14,459 bases of DNA from Candidatus Hydrogenedentes bacterium UBA2224 (GCA_002348185.1 DDYW01000132.1:1-14459), one strand, 5' to 3'; shown: positions 6,363 through 14,182, counted from the first letter of the stretch. Notes: generated by a model not told the origin, from the letters alone. Program-made: numbers and translations.

Positions 6363-7946
6363 GTGGCATCGTCGATGATGAATTGCCCGTACTGCGGCAA
6401 GCTGACAGATCCCCGGCTGGACAATTGCGTGCATTGCGGGGGATTCCTGCGCAAGAAGGCGGTGCCGGGACAGCGGCGCAGCAGCGGGGAAAAGGAAACC
6501 TGTCCAACCTGCGGCGCGCTGGTGCAGGCGGGCGACATCATCTGCGTCGCGTGCGGCACGAACCTCCTCACCGGACAGCGCATCACCGAGGAACAGCCCG
6601 CGCCGGCGAAGGCCAGAAAACGGGCCTTCACCATGCCGACGGTCAGCCTGAAATGGGTGGGCATCGCCACGCTGGGGTTTTTGGGGGTCGTCATTCTGCT
6701 GTTCCTGCTGGCGCTCTTTCTGCGGCGTGATCGCATTGGCGCGGCCATCGAGGAATACAACAAAGGCAATGCGGCCCAGGCCGTGAGCGCCTTGAATGAC
6801 TACATCGAATCCGTTCCGGACTCGGCGGACGCGCGTCAGGCGCTGGCGTGGATGTATTGGGAGAATAAAGAATACGCTTACGCGGCTGAACAACTGGCCA
6901 GCGTGGTGCGTCTGGCCCCCGCGAATCGCGAGGCCCACCGGGGCCTGGCCCTGAGCTGGGCCAAAGTCGGCGGCGAGGACGGACGACGCCGCGCCCAGGC
7001 CGCGCTCGAAACGATGGTCCAGCAATTCCCCGCCGATACGGAAGCCTGGTACCTGCTGGGACTGCTTCGCGGGGTGGAGGGCGATGCGGAAGGGCAGGTC
7101 GCGGCGTTGCGCGAAGCGGCCGTCGGCGCCGGCGCCCCGGGTCTCGCGGCCAGGCGGCTGACCGCCGTGGGCATTGCCGCCCAGGGCCATACCGAATCGG
7201 CCCACCAGGCCATTCAAAAGGTGCTCGAAGAAGCGCCCGGCGACGGCGATGTTCTCGCAACGGCCGGTCTGCTGGCGTCCGAACAGAACGATTGGATTGC
7301 CGCCACGGAGTATCTGAAATCCGCCGTAGACAGCGGCACGGGGCTGGAGGGCGACGCCCTGACCCAGCTCGCCATCCTGCTGATTTCCCGCAGGGAGTTC
7401 GACGAGGCCCGGGGGTATCTTGAACGCGCGCTCGCCCTCGACGACAACAACCTCCGGGCGCGGCTGTTCCTCGCGGTCTGCCAGCGGGAACAAGGACTGC
7501 CTGAGGCGGCGTTGCAGCAACTGGATCCCCTGCTGAAGACGTCGGGACCGCTGGCGGCGGCGGCCGCGGTCGAAGCCGCCCGCGTGCACCTGGCCATGGA
7601 CGATCCCGCACGGGCCACCCAGAGCCTGCAACAGGCCATCCAACTGGGCGGCTCGGATGCGGCGCTGTATACCCTGCAGGGGCGCGCGTACGCGCGTTCC
7701 GGCGAAGCCGTGGCCGCGCGGGATGCGTTCCGCAAGGCGCTCCAGACCGATTCGGCGTATGCCCCCGCGCACCTGGAATTCGGGCTGTTTTACCTCGAGC
7801 GCGGCGAAACGACGGAAGCCGTTCGAATGCTGGAACGCTATCTGGAACTCATCGACCCGGCAACCGAGGATGCTCATGCTGAGGAAGTGCGGACGCTTGT
7901 GGCGCAACTCAAGGAATCGCTCGACGCGACGGGCGGCGCCGCGTAA
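6363..7946 (+). CDS. Double zinc-ribbon, single-pass membrane TPR protein
   Basis: This is a 527-residue protein starting at GTG 6363, chosen for GAGGAG (6349-6354) with 8-nt spacing. The first ATG codons lie at residues 5-6, just inside. Two zinc ribbons open it: Cys8/Cys11-Cys22/Cys25 (CPYC...CVHC) and Cys47/Cys50-Cys61/Cys64 (CPTC...CVAC). A basic linker (KARKR) and one transmembrane helix (about 98-120, WVGIATLGFL...) follow. The rest, about 125-520, is tetratricopeptide-type helical repeat (for example ALAWMYWENKEYAYAAEQL and YTLQGRAYARSGEAVAARDA), roughly nine to ten units. By the positive-inside rule the ribbons are cytoplasmic and the TPR array lies outside, in the periplasm. TPR arrays normally hold protein partners; the likely partner is the exported protein encoded 18 nt downstream. 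No catalytic motif is visible and the function is unknown. Confidence 0.85.
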   Translation: MASSMMNCPYCGKLTDPRLDNCVHCGGFLRKKAVPGQRRSSGEKETCPTCGALVQAGDIICVACGTNLLTGQRITEEQPAPAKARKRAFTMPTVSLKWVGIATLGFLGVVILLFLLALFLRRDRIGAAIEEYNKGNAAQAVSALNDYIESVPDSADARQALAWMYWENKEYAYAAEQLASVVRLAPANREAHRGLALSWAKVGGEDGRRRAQAALETMVQQFPADTEAWYLLGLLRGVEGDAEGQVAALREAAVGAGAPGLAARRLTAVGIAAQGHTESAHQAIQKVLEEAPGDGDVLATAGLLASEQNDWIAATEYLKSAVDSGTGLEGDALTQLAILLISRREFDEARGYLERALALDDNNLRARLFLAVCQREQGLPEAALQQLDPLLKTSGPLAAAAAVEAARVHLAMDDPARATQSLQQAIQLGGSDAALYTLQGRAYARSGEAVAARDAFRKALQTDSAYAPAHLEFGLFYLERGETTEAVRMLERYLELIDPATEDAHAEEVRTLVAQLKESLDATGGAA

Positions 7947-7964
7947 CCCGCGAGGAAGGTGCCG

Positions 7965-9410
7965 ATGCGGAAAAGTGCGGTAGGATTGGCGGTGCTGGGG
8001 CTGTTGTGGATCGGTGTGCCCGCGGGCGCGTGGGGACCGCAATCGCAGATCGCCATTGTCACCACAGCCGGGCGCATGCTGAGCAAAGAAGGCGTCGTGC
8101 CGCTGTCGAAAATGGAGAAGGAAATCCGCCAGGGTGCCGCGCTCTCTTCAGGGGAACTGGCCCTGCTGATGCCCAACGCGGACATGCAGCCCGTCCGCTC
8201 CATCCTCACCGAGATGCAATTGCTGCAGACCGTGCGCGAATCGGGCGTGGATCCCTATTTCGCGTTCCGGCTGGGCGCGCTGGGAAAAGTGGTCGCCAGC
8301 GTCACTGCCCCCATGCAGACCGCCGACCCCGTATACCGCAAGATGTATTACGATGACATCGACCAGCGCATCTCCGAGACCGGCCTGACGCTCCAGGCGC
8401 GCCAGATGGTCGATGGCACGGAATACTTCGCCCGGCTCTCCCGTGAACTCGAAGAACGCCAGGCTATGCTCGCCACCGACTACAAGTCGGGGCTGGGCTT
8501 CGATGGCGTGGCCAAAACCACCTACGGACAGGACATCAGCCGTTCCATCAACGCGGTGGGCGACACCTGGTACACCGTCCTCCAGCGCCGCGGCGTCTCC
8601 GCGGGGGTGTCGCAGGACCAGAAACGCAATTACGTCCTGCGCGCCATGGCCTTTTACGTCGATCGCGCCAGCGTGGGCGAGATCAACGCCGCGCACACGC
8701 GTCTCGAAGCGCTTGATGTGTACACCGGCGATGTCTTGAAAGAAATCGGCGACATGATGTACGAGGCCGGTATGCGGGAGCGTGCCGTCGAAGAGTACCT
8801 GGCGGTGCTCAAGAAGGAGCCGGAACGCAAAGACGTCGTCCGGCGGATTGCGGACTACTACATCGACCTGGCCGACGAGGAACTGGAAAAGGACCGGCTC
8901 GAAACGGCGCGGGATTACTACGCGCGCGCGCTCGAGGTCGATCCCCTGCATCCGTTCGCGGAGTCAAAACGCCTGACCGCCGAGAAGCTGATCCGGGAGC
9001 GCGATGCCCGCCTGGCCCAGGCCCGCGACGCCATCACCAAGGCGCGCGAGCTGGAAGAAAACGCCGAGGTGCAGGCCTCGACCAAGCGGTACGCGGAGGC
9101 CATCGTGCAATTGCGCCAGGCCCTCGACCTGTACCGCGGCGTGACGAACGAATTCGTCGTGGAGAAACGGGCCGCCCAGGCCGGCATCAATAACGTCACC
9201 TCGCGCCTGCGCGAACTGCGCACCGGCCTGCAGGAAAGCGCCTCCGCACTGAGCGGCGCCGGCAGCAGCGTCGATACGGCGAATCTGGCCGGAAAGGAAG
9301 CCGAAAACCAGCGCGACGCCCTCTACAAGACCATGGTCGAAAAGGCCTACGAACAGGAGCTCGAACGCCAGTTGCCTCAGGTCGACCTGCGCGTGCGGGG
9401 CAAAGACTGA
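7965..9410 (+). CDS. Exported TPR / coiled-coil protein of unknown function
   Basis: This is a 481-residue protein with a clear signal peptide (MRKSAVGLAVLGLLWIGVPAGA, cleavage after residue 22). The ATG at 7965 follows AGGAAGG (7953-7959) at 5-nt spacing; the GTG at 7959 overlaps that site and is unlikely. The mature N-terminus WGPQSQIAI faintly recalls the start of zinc-dependent phospholipase C / S1-P1 nucleases, which begin at a metal-binding Trp, but the histidine ligands are absent. Residues about 25-245 are helical and unassigned. About 254-330 carries TPR-like helices (YEAGMRERAVEEYLAVLKKEP; ETARDYYARALEVDP). About 335-425 and 445-470 are highly charged helices likely to form coiled coils. 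There is no second membrane segment or lipobox, so a soluble periplasmic protein is expected. It is co-transcribed with the membrane TPR gene upstream and likely forms a complex with it. Confidence 0.8.
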   Translation: MRKSAVGLAVLGLLWIGVPAGAWGPQSQIAIVTTAGRMLSKEGVVPLSKMEKEIRQGAALSSGELALLMPNADMQPVRSILTEMQLLQTVRESGVDPYFAFRLGALGKVVASVTAPMQTADPVYRKMYYDDIDQRISETGLTLQARQMVDGTEYFARLSRELEERQAMLATDYKSGLGFDGVAKTTYGQDISRSINAVGDTWYTVLQRRGVSAGVSQDQKRNYVLRAMAFYVDRASVGEINAAHTRLEALDVYTGDVLKEIGDMMYEAGMRERAVEEYLAVLKKEPERKDVVRRIADYYIDLADEELEKDRLETARDYYARALEVDPLHPFAESKRLTAEKLIRERDARLAQARDAITKARELEENAEVQASTKRYAEAIVQLRQALDLYRGVTNEFVVEKRAAQAGINNVTSRLRELRTGLQESASALSGAGSSVDTANLAGKEAENQRDALYKTMVEKAYEQELERQLPQVDLRVRGKD

Positions 9411-9471
9411 TCGCGGCGTTTCTCGGGCGAAACACCTCCCCGGCGCTGCTTGTCAACGGACGGCCCCGGCG

Positions 9472-9693
9472 TCCGGAGCGCCAACGGCGCGGTAACATTC
9501 CGCCCAGCCCGCAGGGCTGGGTTCAGCCGTTCCCACAGATCTTCCGGTCTGAAGGACCGGCACATGAACCAAATCCATTCGTCAGTGTCACGCGCCAATG
9601 TCGCGGGCTTTCAGCCCTTCCCCTTCTTGGGGCCTCCGGTTTCCCGGGGCTTTACCCCGGGCTGGTATGTTACCGCGCCGTTGGCGCTCCGGA
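9472..9693. repeat. 222-bp chained-palindrome (MITE-like) element
   Basis: Perfect 27-bp inverted ends lie at 9472-9498 and 9667-9693. Each arm itself holds a small hairpin (GCGCC-AAC-GGCGC at 9478-9490). Between the arms are four more perfect hairpins: CCCAGCCC/GGGCTGGG (9503-9521), CCGGTC/GACCGG (9544-9560), GGGCT/AGCCC (9605-9617) and CCCGGGG/CCCCGGG (9643-9661). No target-site duplication or coding capacity is evident. It follows the exported TPR gene and may also end its transcription. The rest of the gene-free interval 9411-9964 contains only the repeats and promoter listed separately. Confidence 0.8.
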
Positions 9694-9738
9694 TCGGGGC
9701 GTGATGTAGATGCGGCTCCCATGATCGCCGGGTCGTGT

Positions 9739-9758
9739 CGCGCCGTTGGCGCTCCGGA
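9739..9758. repeat. Solo copy of the element's right arm
   Basis: CGCGCCGTTGGCGCTCCGGA at 9739-9758 is an exact direct copy of 9674-9693, the outer 20 bp of the right inverted end of the neighbouring 222-bp element. It lies 45 bp beyond that element and has no partner arm nearby, so it looks like a decayed or partial unit. Confidence 0.7.
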
Positions 9759-9815
9759 GGTCCGCGTGATGCTCTCAAGTTCGAGGCCTCCGGTGCCGTT
9801 CAGGAAAGGGCCGTC

Positions 9816-9869
9816 CTCCCATACCTCCCATGCTTCCCACAATTCCCATTCCTCCCATACCTCCCAGGA
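9816..9869. repeat. Nonamer tandem array (six 9-bp units)
   Basis: Six consecutive 9-bp units run from 9816 to 9869: CTCCCATAC, CTCCCATGC, TTCCCACAA, TTCCCATTC, CTCCCATAC, CTCCCAGGA. The first and fifth are identical; the shared core is YTCCCAY. The strand is strongly pyrimidine-biased. Because 9 is a multiple of 3, the array is open in several frames and yields spurious Met-Gly-Gly repeats on the minus strand. It is not a gene or a CRISPR array. Confidence 0.75.
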
Positions 9870-9882
9870 GACTCCGCGCAGC

Positions 9883-9911
9883 TTGCGGAACCATCGCGCG
9901 GACAGTAGACT
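9883..9911 (+). promoter_or_regulatory. Candidate promoter for the ribulokinase gene
   Basis: TTGCGG (9883-9888) and TAGACT (9906-9911) are separated by 17 bp. Matches to the sigma-70 hexamers are 3/6 and 4/6. Transcription would start near 9918, about 47 nt before the ATG at 9965. Nothing resembling an AraC-type operator stands out. Confidence 0.35.
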
Positions 9912-9964
9912 GAAGCGCGCTGGCGCATACGCCTGCAGGGGATACGAGCGAAAAGGAGCGACCC

Positions 9965-11650
9965 ATGCCCAAGTACACCATTGGTCTGGATTACGGAACG
10001 AACTCCGTGCGCGCGCTGGTCGTCAATGTTGCCAACGGCGCCGAGATCGGCACGGCGGTCTGGAATTACACCCACGGACGCGAGGGCGTGATCCTGAGCA
10101 GCGACCCGAACCTCGCGCGCCAGCATCCGGCGGACTACGTTAAAGGCGCCGAAATCGCCATTACCCAGGCCCTGGCGGCCGCGAAGAAATCGGTCAAGGG
10201 ATTCCGTCCGGACCAGGTGATCGGGATGGGGGTCGACACGACGGGCAGCACGCCGTTGCCGGTCGATGAGACGGGCCGGCCCCTGGCCTTCCAGAAACGG
10301 TTCGCGAACGAGCCCGCCGCGATGGCCTGGCTGTGGAAAGACCACACCAGCATCGAGGAAGCCGAGGAAATCACCGCCCTGGCGCGCAACGACCGGCCCC
10401 AGTTCCTGGCCAAGTGCGGCGGCACTTACAGCAGCGAATGGTTCTTCAGCAAGATCCTGCATTGCCGGCGGACCCATCCAAAGGTGTTCGATGCCGCGTA
10501 CACGTGGGTCGAGTGCGCCGACTGGATTCCCGCCATGCTGACCGATACCGAGGCGCCCGGCCGCTACGTGACCTGCGTCTGCGCAGCCGGCCACAAGGCC
10601 ATGTACAACGACGCCTGGGGCGGATACCCCGACGCGGAATTCCTGTCCAAACTCGATCCCGCGCTCGGGGCGCTCCGCACACGGCTGAACGACCAGGCGT
10701 ACGCGATCGACACGCGGGTCGGCGGCCTTTCCAGCGCCTGGGCGAAGAAGACGGGCCTGCCGGCGGGAATTCCGGTGGCGGCGGGCGCGTTCGACGCGCA
10801 TCTGGGCGCGGTCGGCGCGGGCATCCGGCCGGGCATCTTCGCCCGCATCGTCGGCACGAGCACCTGCGATATGGCTGTCGCTTCGATGGCCAATCCGCCC
10901 GCGGACATCCCGGGGCTGTGCGGCATCGTGCCCGGCAGCATCCTGCCCGGCGCGATCGGGCTTGAGGCGGGCCAGTCCGCCGTGGGCGACATCTTCAACT
11001 GGTTCGTCAATTACCTCCAGCCGGGCGGGCCGAAGGCCGGCTCGCACGAGGCGCTCACGAAAGAGGCCGCGAAACTGGCGCCGGGCGCGTCGGGCCTGCT
11101 GGCGCTTGACTGGAACAACGGCAACCGCACGATCCTCGTGGACCAGCGTCTCACGGGCCTTCTTCTCGGGCAAACCCTCTACACCACCCCCGCGGAGATC
11201 TACCGCGCGCTCATCGAGGCCACCGGATTCGGCGCCCTGACGATCATCAACCGCTTCGAAGAATACGGCGTCCCGATCCGGCGCGTGATCAATTGCGGCG
11301 GCATCGCCGAGAAGAACCCGCTCGTGATGCAGATCTATGCCGACATCATGGGGCGCACGATGGAAATCTCGCGCTCCGCGCAGACCTGCGCGCTGGGCGC
11401 CGCCATCGCGGGCGCCGTGGTCGCCGGAAAGAAGGCCGGCGGCTACAGTAGCGTGGCCGCCGCGCAAAAGGCCATGACAGGGATCAAAGCGAAGAAGTAC
11501 ACGCCGGAACCCAGGGCGCGGCGCGTGTATCAAGAGCTCTATCCCCTGTACAAGGACCTGCACGACGCCCTCGGCACGCGCACCGGATCGGGCAACCTCC
11601 ATCACGTGATGAAACGGCTGCTCGAGATCCGCGCGAACGCCCGGAAATAG
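9965..11650 (+). CDS. araB: Ribulokinase (FGGY carbohydrate kinase family)
   Basis: This 561-residue cytoplasmic kinase phosphorylates L-ribulose at the expense of ATP in L-arabinose catabolism; close homologues also take related pentuloses. Length matches the family. Landmarks are DYGTNSVRA (9-17, first phosphate loop), GVDTTGSTPLPVD (89-101, typical of AraB), GAFDAHLGAVGAG (274-286) with Asp277 as the expected catalytic base, DWNNGNRT (382-389) and NCGGIAEKN (443-451) in the ATP-binding domain. The start at 9965 has AAGGAG (9953-9958) at 6-nt spacing. No isomerase (araA), epimerase (araD) or transporter lies in the window, so the rest of the pathway must be elsewhere. It stands alone, with its own candidate promoter, and its stop codon lies 24 bp from the stop of the converging peptidase gene. 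The gene symbol rests on motif pattern, and substrate specificity could differ. Confidence 0.9.
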   Translation: MPKYTIGLDYGTNSVRALVVNVANGAEIGTAVWNYTHGREGVILSSDPNLARQHPADYVKGAEIAITQALAAAKKSVKGFRPDQVIGMGVDTTGSTPLPVDETGRPLAFQKRFANEPAAMAWLWKDHTSIEEAEEITALARNDRPQFLAKCGGTYSSEWFFSKILHCRRTHPKVFDAAYTWVECADWIPAMLTDTEAPGRYVTCVCAAGHKAMYNDAWGGYPDAEFLSKLDPALGALRTRLNDQAYAIDTRVGGLSSAWAKKTGLPAGIPVAAGAFDAHLGAVGAGIRPGIFARIVGTSTCDMAVASMANPPADIPGLCGIVPGSILPGAIGLEAGQSAVGDIFNWFVNYLQPGGPKAGSHEALTKEAAKLAPGASGLLALDWNNGNRTILVDQRLTGLLLGQTLYTTPAEIYRALIEATGFGALTIINRFEEYGVPIRRVINCGGIAEKNPLVMQIYADIMGRTMEISRSAQTCALGAAIAGAVVAGKKAGGYSSVAAAQKAMTGIKAKKYTPEPRARRVYQELYPLYKDLHDALGTRTGSGNLHHVMKRLLEIRANARK

Positions 11651-11674
11651 CCGCCGCCCGCGCTTGCCGCATCG

Positions 11675-12733
11675 TCAGGGGATGAACGACGTTTTCGGCG
11701 TGAGCGAACAGACCCATTCGGCGATGAGCTGCGCCGCGTGTTCGGCATCCGTCAGCGACAGCAGTTCCACCGGGGAATGCATGTACCGGTTGGGGATGCC
11801 CACCAGTCCCGTGGCCACCCCCTGCCGGCTGAGCTGCATGGCGTTGGCGTCGGTGCCCGTGGCGCGCGGCGCCGCGGACACCTGGTAGGGAATCTTGTGC
11901 CGTTTTGCCACGGCCAGAAGTTGGCGGTTGACGATGGGATTGATGTTCGGCCCGCGCGAGATGACCGGCCCGGCGTTGATCTTCTGTCTGCCGAAGCGGC
12001 GCGCATCAACAAACGGATAGTCCGTGGCGTGGTCCACGTCGACCGCGATGCCGGCATGGGGTTCGCACCCGTAGGTGCTGGTGGTGGCGCCGCGCAGGCC
12101 AATCTCCTCCTGCACGGTCGTGACGCCATACACCGCGCACTGGAGTTCGCGTTTGGCAATGAGCCGCATTGCCTCGAGCACCACGAACGCGCCGATCCGG
12201 TCGTCAAACGCCCGGGCCACCACCTTGTTGTCGCGCAGCGCCACGAATCCCGCATCGATGGTGATGGGATCGCCGATGGCCGCGACGCTCTGTGCGTCTT
12301 TCTGGTCTTTCGCGCCGATGTCGGCCCAGAGCTGGTGGAGTTTCAGAGGCTTCCCGCGCTCTTCCCGCTCGATGAGATGGATGGCGGTCCGCCCGACCAC
12401 CCCCGGCACGGGCCCCGCCGCCCCGTGCACCACGATCCGCTGCCCGTCCAGCACCGACGGGTCAATGCCCCCGATGGCCACAAACCCCAGAAACCCGTTC
12501 TCGTCGATGTCGTTGACCATCAGGCCGATCTCGTCGACATGGCCCGCCAGCATCACCCGCAGCTTGCCCTTCGGGTTCCGCACCGCGTACTGATTGCCGT
12601 GCACGTCCTTGTAGACGTCGTCCACGTACGGTTTCACATACTCCTTGCAGACGGCCTGGATCTGTTCCTCAAAGCCCGACGGGCTGGGCGTGGTCACGAG
12701 GCTCTTCAAAAACGCGAGTGATTCTTTGCGCAT
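11675..12733 (-). CDS. M42 family metallo-aminopeptidase (TET/glutamyl aminopeptidase type)
   Basis: This is a 352-residue dinuclear-metal peptidase. All expected active-site positions are visible: His65 and Asp67 in AGHVDEIG, Asp177 in AFDDR (bridging ligand), Glu209 (general base) and Glu210 (ligand) in TVQEEIG, Asp232 in AVDVDHATD, and His319 in YMHSPVE. GTDANAMQ (293-300) is also typical. Family members assemble into large dodecameric shells in the cytoplasm and trim peptides left by other proteases. I start at the ATG 12733 (MRKESLAF), where the family homology begins; the longer frame to 12826 adds an unconserved segment overlapping a candidate promoter. A GGAG lies upstream at somewhat long spacing. 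It follows the URO-D-like gene on the same strand after 114 nt, and converges with the ribulokinase gene. Some M42 proteins are annotated as cellulases (FrvX/CelM); peptidase activity is the safer reading. Confidence 0.92.
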   Translation of the reverse strand: MRKESLAFLKSLVTTPSPSGFEEQIQAVCKEYVKPYVDDVYKDVHGNQYAVRNPKGKLRVMLAGHVDEIGLMVNDIDENGFLGFVAIGGIDPSVLDGQRIVVHGAAGPVPGVVGRTAIHLIEREERGKPLKLHQLWADIGAKDQKDAQSVAAIGDPITIDAGFVALRDNKVVARAFDDRIGAFVVLEAMRLIAKRELQCAVYGVTTVQEEIGLRGATTSTYGCEPHAGIAVDVDHATDYPFVDARRFGRQKINAGPVISRGPNINPIVNRQLLAVAKRHKIPYQVSAAPRATGTDANAMQLSRQGVATGLVGIPNRYMHSPVELLSLTDAEHAAQLIAEWVCSLTPKTSFIP

Positions 12734-12777
12734 GCGGTCAGGTCTCCGTGATGCGGGTTCCGGTTCCAATGGCGCGC

Positions 12778-12788
12778 AGGATACCAGA
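12778..12788 (-). promoter_or_regulatory. Candidate extended -10 upstream of the M42 gene
   Basis: On the minus strand 12788-12778 reads TCTGGTATCCT: a -10 TATCCT (4/6) preceded by a TGG context like that at 14110-14120. It lies about 45 nt before the ATG at 12733. No convincing -35 is present at 16-18 bp. It could allow independent transcription within the two-gene unit. Confidence 0.3.
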
Positions 12789-12827
12789 AGGCCGCCGGGA
12801 TTCTCACCGTAGCAGGATCGGCACAAT

Positions 12828-12847
12828 CCGGAATCGCGCGTTTCCGG
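12828..12847 (-). terminator. Weak hairpin after the URO-D-like gene
   Basis: CCGGAA (12828-12833) and TTCCGG (12842-12847) form a 6-bp stem with an 8-nt loop immediately after the stop codon of the minus-strand gene. No T-tract follows on that strand, so it would at most attenuate transcription into the M42 gene. Confidence 0.25.
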
Positions 12848-14080
12848 TCAGCCGCCGGCGACGTCCATGGCGATCTCCGCCCACGCGGCGAGGCGTTCGG
12901 GCTCGTACCGGATCGTGCTGATGTCTTTGAGTATGAACTCGAGCGGGCAGCCGTGCTTTTCGCAGACGCTGCGGGTCGCGGTGAGATGCGCGCGCACCAG
13001 GGCCGGATCAAACGTGCTGTCGGCCAGCAGCGCGGGATTGGGTTTGCGCGAATAGACGAACGCGCCCCCGAGCGCTTCCGCGCCGCGCTCCTCGTCGACC
13101 CAGGGGCTCATTGACACTTTGCGGACGTTGGGAAGCAACCGCACCTCGTTCATCTTGCCGTCGAGCGGGTCGCAGCATCCGTAATAGACCAGGCCGAACC
13201 GCGCGCAGACGGGCGCCAGGTAATCCACCTCAAATTCCTTGAAGGTTTGGGGAGACACGGTCGAGAACATCTGCGCGAGGCCGAACATCCACAGGTCTTT
13301 CGTGCGCGGTCTTTCGGGATTGTATCCGGGCGCGGGCAGTTCATCCGTGTATGCGCCGGTGCAGTGGATCAGGCTCTGCGGTTCGCACAGCAGACCCTGC
13401 GCTTCCAGCTGGTCGAGCATGGCCAGGTACCCTTCCATCATGCGGCGGACCAGACGGTGCATGAACGCCGGCCGCTCCACCAGCGCGAACAGGGCGTTCT
13501 GGACGCCCATCCACGTGCTGATCGGGTCCCAGTAGGAGAGATACGGGTCGACGCCCCAGGGACGCACCTCGAGCAGGCCGTCAAACAGCGCGTGGGCCAC
13601 ATCCAGGCGGCGCGCGGTCTCGTCCACATCGTGCGCAAGCCGGGGTGTCCGGATCTTCTCGAGATCGGCCTCGGTCTGGAACTGATTGATGTACCGGTGG
13701 CCCACGACGTCGTTCGCGGGATCGGTGGCCACGGTGTCCTCCCGCACCACGATGCCGAATCCGGTATTCTCCACCGCTTTGGGCACGCAAATGAACGGTT
13801 CCACGACCCGGTCGACGCGGAAATGGTCCCACTGATACAGCGTGCGGCGCAACACGGTCTCGTAGGCGCGGCATTCGGGGTCGGCGCAACGCAGGGCCAA
13901 CGCGTCGCACTGGATTTCGTTCCAGGCCACCTGGTCCACCATCACCATGGGCCGGACCGGCTTGAGCGCGTTCAACCTGCGCCACAAAACACGTTTCTCT
14001 TCCTGCACCGGCAGCGCGGCGATCCCGGCCACCCGGCCCGCCAGCTCCCGAATCACGGTAACGTCGCTCTTGTTCAGCAT
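12848..14080 (-). CDS. URO-D superfamily protein (uroporphyrinogen decarboxylase / corrinoid methyltransferase-like)
   Basis: This is a 410-residue protein with the fold pattern of the uroporphyrinogen decarboxylase superfamily, which also includes the methylcobamide:CoM methyltransferases MtaA and MtbA. Visible landmarks are an N-terminal helical segment with PMVMVDQVAWNE (44-55), IHCTGAYTDELP (238-249), GLVYYGCCDPLDGKM (296-310), VRKVSMSPW (319-327) and SRKPNPALLA (344-353). His239-Cys240 and Cys302-Cys303 could form a thiol/zinc site as in the methyltransferases; that reading is inference. True heme-biosynthesis HemE is shorter (about 350 residues) and does not carry the GCCDP motif, so this is not HemE. 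Large paralogous sets of such proteins occur in uncultivated heterotrophs, often near sugar or methylated-compound catabolism, with function unproven. The ATG at 14080 follows AGGGGGAT at 7-8-nt spacing. It is the first gene of a minus-strand pair with the M42 peptidase. Confidence 0.8.
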   Translation of the reverse strand: MLNKSDVTVIRELAGRVAGIAALPVQEEKRVLWRRLNALKPVRPMVMVDQVAWNEIQCDALALRCADPECRAYETVLRRTLYQWDHFRVDRVVEPFICVPKAVENTGFGIVVREDTVATDPANDVVGHRYINQFQTEADLEKIRTPRLAHDVDETARRLDVAHALFDGLLEVRPWGVDPYLSYWDPISTWMGVQNALFALVERPAFMHRLVRRMMEGYLAMLDQLEAQGLLCEPQSLIHCTGAYTDELPAPGYNPERPRTKDLWMFGLAQMFSTVSPQTFKEFEVDYLAPVCARFGLVYYGCCDPLDGKMNEVRLLPNVRKVSMSPWVDEERGAEALGGAFVYSRKPNPALLADSTFDPALVRAHLTATRSVCEKHGCPLEFILKDISTIRYEPERLAAWAEIAMDVAGG

Positions 14081-14109
14081 CTTAACATCCCCCTGCGCGC
14101 ACCAGGCTG

Positions 14110-14120
14110 AGCATACCACA
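14110..14120 (-). promoter_or_regulatory. Candidate extended -10 promoter of the minus-strand pair
   Basis: On the minus strand, 14120-14110 reads TGTGGTATGCT, a -10 TATGCT (4/6) with the same TGTGG prefix as the candidate at 293-303. The ATG at 14080 would lie about 23 nt beyond the start site. I find no good -35 at 17 or 18 bp. Confidence 0.4.
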
Positions 14121-14182
14121 GACTCCGCCAGCGGTCTCGCAGCCGCGACACCCTGCGCCCGGAGCGCCTCGGACGGGGGGTG

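Noticed and set aside
6063..8042. Minus-strand open frame of 659 codons
   Set aside because: It is antisense to the promoter and the zinc-ribbon/TPR genes, whose cysteine motifs, membrane helix and ribosome-binding sites are all on the plus strand.
9450..9704. Plus-strand 84-codon frame through the 222-bp element
   Set aside because: It is coded entirely by palindromic repeat sequence, with no ribosome-binding site. The peptide is an artefact of repeat structure.
9816..9869. Possible CRISPR array
   Set aside because: Units are 9 bp and contiguous with no spacers, and no cas gene is present. The same applies to 14183-14227.
9800..11605. Long minus-strand open frame of 601 codons opposite the ribulokinase
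   Set aside because: It mirrors a kinase gene with all family motifs. Its translation is Arg/Gly/Ala-rich with no recognisable domain, as expected for antisense frames in GC-rich DNA.
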